This document shows positions 59,108 to 64,000 of a DNA stretch of 64,000 nt, one piece after another. The stretch spans positions 474,501-538,500 of the forward strand of contig JAPMOS010000006.1 in the NCBI GenBank assembly GCA_027972325.1, in the 5' to 3' direction. This stretch comes from Paratrimastix pyriformis. Taxonomy: Eukaryota > Preaxostyla > Paratrimastigidae. Position 1 is the stretch's first letter, and every line of letters starts with the position of its first letter. Position numbers and translations under genes: made by a program. Below the pieces are notes generated by a model. It worked only from the letters and a program-made list of their open reading frames with translations, was not told where the DNA came from and ran no database searches.

Positions 59108-61552
59108 TGACGGATGACGGACCGGGGCCGAGACGACGACGGTCGGGGCGACCCGGCCAGGTCGATGCCGCCCAGCTGGGCCTGCACCAGGAACCGCCCC
59201 GGCCGGCCGCACCGGAAGTAGGCCGTGTCCGGCTCCCCCTGCACGCGCCAACACGGGGCGTGTGAGCACGGTGGCCTGTGGGGGAATCCGGGGGGGGGGG
59301 GGGGGGGGGGGGGGGGCGGACCGGCCACTGCCTGATGGCCACCTCGATGCGGCCCTCCTGGGGCAGGAGTGAGGGCGAGGAGGTCTGGGGCTGGCCCGCG
59401 GCGCCCCCGACCGCGATGACGTCCTGCTCGGGACCGGGGGCGGGTTGGCCCGGGGCGGCCAGGGGCCGGGCCGAGAGGGCCCACTCCAGGCCGGCCACCA
59501 GGACGGGCTGCCCCTGGGGGGTGCGCGCCTCCAGGCTCAGGGCCACCTCCTCCCCCGGGTGGGCGTACACCAGGGCCGGCTCGTGGAAACCCTCGTCGGG
59601 TGCCCCCGGGGCGCCGACATCGGTCGGGGTGGACACCCCGGAGGAGGCAGCCGGACCTCGGGCCACCAGCGCGCAGCGGGCCGGGTCGACTGCCCACACA
59701 TACGGCACGCGGTCGGGGTAGCGTGAGGCCCGGGGGGGATGGGCCGCGGCCGGTGGGCGGGAGGATACAGGGTGGGGTGGGGTGGGGTGGGGTGGGCACC
59801 GCGAGGACCGGGAGGGAGGGGGCTGGGCGCAGGGGGCAGACCGTGGGTGACCAGGCCCAGGGTGCCCACCCGGGCCACCAGCTGCTGGACGGCCGCCTCC
59901 ATGTCCCTCCCCGGGGCAGCGCCGCCAGCCTCGCTCCCGCCGCTGGGTGCGGTTGCATCGGCCGTGGCGGGCTGGCGCTGGGGTGCCGGGCCGCCGGGGC
60001 AGAGGACCAGGGCGTGCTCGCAGACGGGCCGGTCGAGGAGCCCGTCGGCCGCGGCGAGGAGGCCCTCCACCCGGCGGCGGAGGTCCATCTGGTGGCGCAG
60101 CAGCCGGGCCCGGTCGGCGTCCCCCTCGCCGGCCCCCAGGGGCAGCATGGCCCGGGGCGAGGCGGCCTTGGCGGCGGGCGAACCCGGGGAGCGGGGCGGG
60201 CCCGGTGGGGGCAGCGGGCCGGCGCAGTGCCACAGGTCGGAGGTCAGGGCCTGGCAGTGGGTCAGCTGGCCCAGCATCGAGTTCAGCAGCCCGTGCTGCC
60301 CGTCCAGGGCACTCGCTGCCGGGGGGGGGGGGGGGGGGGGCACCGCACTTTGTGAGGCCTGCCGAGGCGGGGCGTGCGGGACGCGGGGGGGGGGGGCGGA
60401 CCCTTGGACTGGAGCAGCTCGAGGCACTGGGCCCGCAGGTCGAGCCGGCGCGCCGTGACGGCGGCCAGGAGGCCCTCGAAGAGCCCGTCGATCTGGGCCA
60501 GGGCGCCCTGGGCCGACTGACGGCCGGGGCCATCAAACGGCCGAGGGGGGAGGGGAGGGGTCAAGATCCTGACCGGTTCGGGCGCGCCCCTCCCTCTTCC
60601 CCTTCGAAACCGCGGCAGGGGTGGCGGACCTCCTCCAGGCGGGCGTGGGTGTGCTGGTTCTGCTGGAGCAGGTGGGCCACCTTCAGGGCCCGCTCCTTCA
60701 GGGCCTCCTCGAGCTGCCCCATCAGGGCCCGCACCGCCTCGCAGCCCTGCTCCAGGGCCAGGGCCGCGTGCGGTTGCCCGGTGGCCTCGTCGCGGTGCGG
60801 ACCTGGCGGGGTCCAGGAGGGGAAGCAACCACGGCCAGGGTGATGATGACCGCCCGGCAACGGCCCGGGGACAGACCCACGAAGAGGCACTGCGAGCAGA
60901 CGGGCACCTGGTCCTCGCAACAGAACATCCGCAACAGCTCCCCGTGCAGTTTGCACGTGCCCAGGGGCGTGCGCAGCTTGTACTGGACGGCCGGCAGGGC
61001 CGGGGCCCCGGTGATGTCCCCCGTGGGGTAGATGCTGGCCATGCTCGGGTCGGGGGTCGACAGGAGCACGTCCAGGGCGGCCTCGTGGCTGGTCGTGCGC
61101 CGGTGGAGCCGGGTGACGGTGGCGATGCAGGCGGGGTCGTCGCAGGTGCAGATGTCGCACTGCGAGCACTGCCGGGTGCACCCGCGCTGGTCACAGAACG
61201 GGCATCGCTTGGGGGCTGTCCGGGTGGCCAGCAATTGGCGCACGCCGCTCCATATGGGTTCGTTCTCGGGGAATGGCGTATCCGTGATGGGGATCCGGGC
61301 CGAGCAAATCGGGCAGGGGAAAGACAACGGAGAGGTTGTGAATGCCGATGGGGTCTGGAGCGCTTCGGAACCGGTACAAAGGGTTTTTTGGTGAGCCACA
61401 AGATCATTTGCACAGGCACGGCAGAGTGTGTGGCCACAGGGAAGTGACACGGGGAACGAGAAGGTTTTGAAGCAATAGGGGCACTCGAGAAGGTCAGGAT
61501 CATAATCTGCGCCCACAGTTTGTTGGCGGGATTGCGGAAGATCCCCAAACAT
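55708..61552 (-). CDS. TRIM-like RING/B-box/coiled-coil/filamin/Kelch protein
   Basis: A protein of about 1515 aa. Minus-strand exons: 61552-60877, 60802-60630, 60516-60402, 60315-59842, 59689-59322, 59238-59112, 58753-58518, 58370-56489, 56307-56056, 55952-55708 (4548 nt, divisible by three). Order: C3HC4 RING (from CPYCFKTF to CPICSARI), first B-box (KRCPFCDQRG...CDICTCDD), second B-box (CKLHGELLRMFCCED...CSQC, then PHRDEA), coiled coil across exons 2-4, two filamin-type Ig repeats (VDPARC to GIDLAGSP, and VDPSRS to PGQYHIHV), a long disordered linker, and six Kelch blades (GGYTG, GGYDG three times, GGHSA, GGMAE). RING-B-box proteins are usually E3 ubiquitin ligases; Kelch blades would bind the substrate. 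The first in-frame ATG is at 61552; the frame is open slightly upstream without an ATG. The exon 6 end is the least certain junction. The gene end near the start codon is AT-richer. Confidence 0.82.
58754..59111 (-). repeat. TRIM-like gene intron with hexamer array and G/C run
   Basis: The 358-nt intron carries about 30 copies of a hexamer reading CCCCTG on the sense strand (58795-58985) and a 33-nt C run on the sense strand (59073-59105, seen as G on the plus strand). The same CCCCTG hexamer occurs, also on the sense strand, in GH3 copy 2 intron 7. Confidence 0.85.
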
Positions 61553-61779
61553 CAAGACACTCGATGGAACAACGCCCTCAATGTGTTTCAACAGCGGCGA
61601 GCGGCCCGGAATTGCGCCTAGGACCGCGACGTCAAAGAAACAAACCTCGCCATTCAAAATGGAGTTCGTTTCAAAGGCTCCTGAGGTCACCAAGATGAGG
61701 ATCGGTCAGTTCGCTTGCTTCCTGTCATGTTCTCTGGATTTTTTTATATGAACTCCTTGTAGTCCACAACCAACAGGAA
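61553..61779. promoter_or_regulatory. Short divergent promoter, TRIM-like gene and HAT1
   Basis: Only 227 bp separate the two divergent start codons, so one short region must serve both genes. It contains a T run followed by ATATG (about 61739-61750) but no clear consensus element. Part of it could be a 5' exon of the TRIM-like gene. Confidence 0.5.
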
Positions 61780-63926
61780 ATGCAAAGTGCCCCCGCCTTC
61801 GCCCCCCTCTTTATGCATCAGTTCTTTGGAGATGAACAACTGATCCAAGGATACAAGGGACTTGAACTCAACTTTTATATTGCCGCTTCGACGGCAAGGC
61901 TTCTCTGCGAATTTCATTTTGCCGAAAAGACAGACAAGGTCTGGTTCGGGCAGGGCATCACCAAAGCCCAAGTTGTCATTCGTTCCGCACAGGCTGTTGA
62001 CATCAAGAAGGCTCTTCTTGACGTGATTGGCCCCTGCGAGATGACCACAAATGTAGATGAGTTTCTCAGAGTCTGTCGACCCATCCCCGGGTGGACCTTG
62101 ACCGACTTGTTTCCCTCGCTCCTAGCAACTAAACGATCCATTCACACCGCCGGGGGCCAAGGTGCGGGAGTACCAGCAGGGAGGCGAGACATATGAGGTC
62201 TATCAGGCCCCGGTCACCCAGCCGGCCATGCAGGCGTACGCACGGCGGATGCAGGTCGGTGCTGCCACACCTCCCCTGGCATGCCAGCTCACCACCTGTG
62301 CAGGCGCTGCCGTACTTCTTCATCGACGCTGCGTCCATGATGCAGCTCGAGGACCAGAAGTGGGAAATCTTCCTCATGTCGGTCCTCCTCCCTCCCTCCC
62401 TCCCTCCTCCTCCCTCCCTCCCTCCCTCCCTCCTCCCTCCCTCCTCCTCCCTCCCTCCTCCCTCCCTCCCTCCCTCCCTCCTCCCTCCTCCTCCCTCCCT
62501 CCCTCCTCCCTCCTCCCTCCTCCTCCCTCCCTCCCTCCCTCCTCCCTCCCTCCCTCCCTCCTCCTCCCTCCCTCCCTCCCTCCTCCCTCCTCCCCCCCTC
62601 CCCCCCACGCACACACACACACACACACACCCGACCCAGTTTCCTGAGGAAGGGCGGGGCCACCCCCGGGGAGGCCGCCCAGTACACCCTGGTGGGCCTG
62701 TCGACCGTGTACAAGCTCTACCGCTACCCCGACCGGGCCCGCTGGAGGGTTGGGTCCGTTCGGCCACCCATGCACATGCACCCCATGCACACAGCACCCA
62801 TGCACAGGCACCCATGCACACATGCACGCAGACACATATGCACACAGGCACCCCATGCGCACATGCGCACATGCGCACAGACACATGCACCCCATGCACA
62901 GGCACCCCATGCACGCAGGCACACAGGCACAGGCACCCTATGCACGCAGGCACACAGGCACAGGCGCACAGGCGCACATGCCTTTTCGCGCGTCATCCTC
63001 ATCCTCACTGGGGTTCCATCGACCTGCGTGTGCGCGGGTTATGCGAATGCGGCCAGGCAATTCATGGTGCTGCCTCCCTTCCAGAAGGGCAGCCACGGCT
63101 GTCTGTCATGCCCCCTCCTCCCTCCTCCCTCCCTCCTCCCTCCCTCCCTCCCTCCCTCCCTCCTCCTCCCTCCCTCCTCCCTCCCTCCCTCCTCCCTCCC
63201 TCCCCGGGCTGGCTGGAAAGCGGGGGATGACGGATGATCGCCCGCTCACTCGTCCCTCCGTAGGTTTGCTGCTGGAGACGATCTACCGCCAATCGGCCCT
63301 GGCCAACGTGGTCGACATCACCGTGGAGACGCCCGCCCCGGGGTCCGCCCGGCCCTCCTTCCCTCCTTCATGCGCCCGGACTGCCCCTCATCGTGTGCCC
63401 TTTGTCGTGTGTCTGCGGGTCGGCGGGGCAGGATGACCCGCCTGCGGACGGTGGTCGACTGTCTGCTCTGCCAGCGCCACGGGCTCCTCAACTTCACGTC
63501 CGTTCCCCCGCCTTTCGGGCCCTCTCCTTCATCTCCTGCCCTTCACCTCTGCCCTTCGTGTCGTGCCGCCGCTCCTGGCTGACCTTCCTTCCCCTCTGGA
63601 CGCCTCCTCCTCCTCCGACTCCCTGGGCGCAGGCGGGGCAGCCCCGTGCCGCCCCTCGACCAGGCCCTCATCGAGTCCGTCCAGCGGGTGCTGCCCATCA
63701 CCCCGGTCCGCCCCCGCCTCCCTCCCCGCCAGACGACCCTCTCCGTCGGGCCCCAACCGGGCAGCGTCCGCGTGTCTGCCGTCCACCATCTCGCTGGGCC
63801 TCACCGCTGCGGGCCCAACCACCACCGGGGCGGGTGCAGGCTCAGGTGACCCGGGTTTACGAACTGATGAAGTGGCGCGTCACCAACCGGGCCGACGAGG
63901 CCCAGTTCAAGCCGTTCCGGCTCGAG
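61780..63926 (+). CDS. HAT1: Histone acetyltransferase type B catalytic subunit, 3' end outside window
   Basis: Exons: 61780-61938, 61993-62070, 62126-62254, 62304-62377, 62640-62753, 63057-63100, 63264-63342, 63432-63497, 63633-63705, 63840-63926 (903 nt, 301 codons). A donor GTCCGC at 63927 opens an intron that runs out of the window. The N-terminal Hat1 domain shows HQFFGDEQLIQGYKGLELNF and TTNVDEFLR, matching the human 'HQLFGDDETAFGYKGLKI' and 'TNTNDFL'. The middle has FFIDAASMMQLEDQKWEIFL, TVYKLYRYPDRARWRVG and the acetyl-CoA loop PPFQKGSHG. VVDITVETPAPG keeps the catalytic Glu of the family's 'DITAEDP' but has Thr where the following Asp normally is. HAT1 acetylates new histone H4 at Lys5 and Lys12. 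The 54-nt intron 61939-61992 is in frame and stop-free, so it might instead be coding. The first about 350 bp are AT-richer. Confidence 0.88.
62378..62639 (+). repeat. HAT1 intron of CCTCCCTCC-type repeats
   Basis: Nearly the whole 262-nt intron is CCTCCCTCC-type repeat followed by a short (AC)n run. A second CCTCCCTCC tract fills much of the intron 63101-63263. The intron 62754-63056 is instead an irregular CA-rich array (CACAGGCACC, CATGCACAC units). Confidence 0.85.
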
Positions 63927-64000
63927 GTCCGCTGCCCCTCCCCGGGTCCCCACGCCCTCCGATTCTGCGCTGCTTGCCCGCATCTCTGACCGGCTCTGCC

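Noticed and set aside
55953-60536. A single 1,500-codon minus-strand exon covering the filamin and Kelch regions
   Set aside because: The open frame runs through C runs and CCCCTG arrays that have proper donors and acceptors. The spliced model gives intact filamin and Kelch motifs.
1-64000. Bacterial origin suggested by high GC and long open frames
   Set aside because: Dense introns, FYVE, HAT1, filamin and B-box domains are eukaryotic, and no operon-like spacing or ribosome-binding sites exist.
1-64000. Mobile elements, retroelement relics or CRISPR arrays
   Set aside because: No transposase, reverse transcriptase or integrase motifs, no long terminal or inverted repeats, and no spaced direct repeats were recognised. 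The repeats present are simple tandem arrays.

Overview
The window is nuclear DNA from a very GC-rich unicellular eukaryote. The evidence is about 100 short spliceosomal introns (46 nt upward) and eukaryotic domain families: FYVE, filamin, Kelch, B-box, HAT1 and vitellogenin-type. I cannot place the lineage from sequence alone. No transposon, viral relic, rRNA, tRNA or CRISPR array was recognised.

Layout, left to right: the 3' part of a FYVE-finger gene (+, to 2496); two tandem GH3-type acyl-adenylase genes (+, 2842-5084 and 5594-8457); a multi-pass tetraspanin-like gene (-, 8977-10471); a Fic-domain gene (+, 11567-12740); one enormous gene (+, 13193-55079) of about 61 exons and about 11,600 codons; a TRIM-like gene with RING, B-box, coiled coil, filamin and Kelch parts (-, 55708-61552); and most of the histone acetyltransferase HAT1 (+, 61780 to beyond the right edge).

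The giant gene is the main object. Its product reads as a signal peptide, a vitellogenin/large-lipid-transfer-protein (LLTP) lipoprotein domain, more than 5,000 residues of repeated amphipathic helices, a beta-propeller, about twenty FN3-like repeats of the 'DTTPP / DPESGL / NGAGL' type, a ZU5-like and GPS-like segment, one membrane helix and a cytosolic tail. I traced every junction by frame. The total comes out divisible by three once four apparent single-base losses are allowed for.

Three genome-level features stand out. Nearly all introns begin GTC, mostly GTCCGT, GTCCGC or GTCTGC, instead of GTRAGT. Introns carry long C runs and C/pyrimidine-rich satellites on the sense strand. At all seven visible gene starts the first few hundred bases, exons included, are AT-richer than the rest of the gene.

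The genes do not form an obvious pathway. Membrane and lipid themes recur: FYVE (PI3P binding), membrane-anchored GH3, the tetraspanin-like protein and the LLTP-like giant. This may be coincidence.
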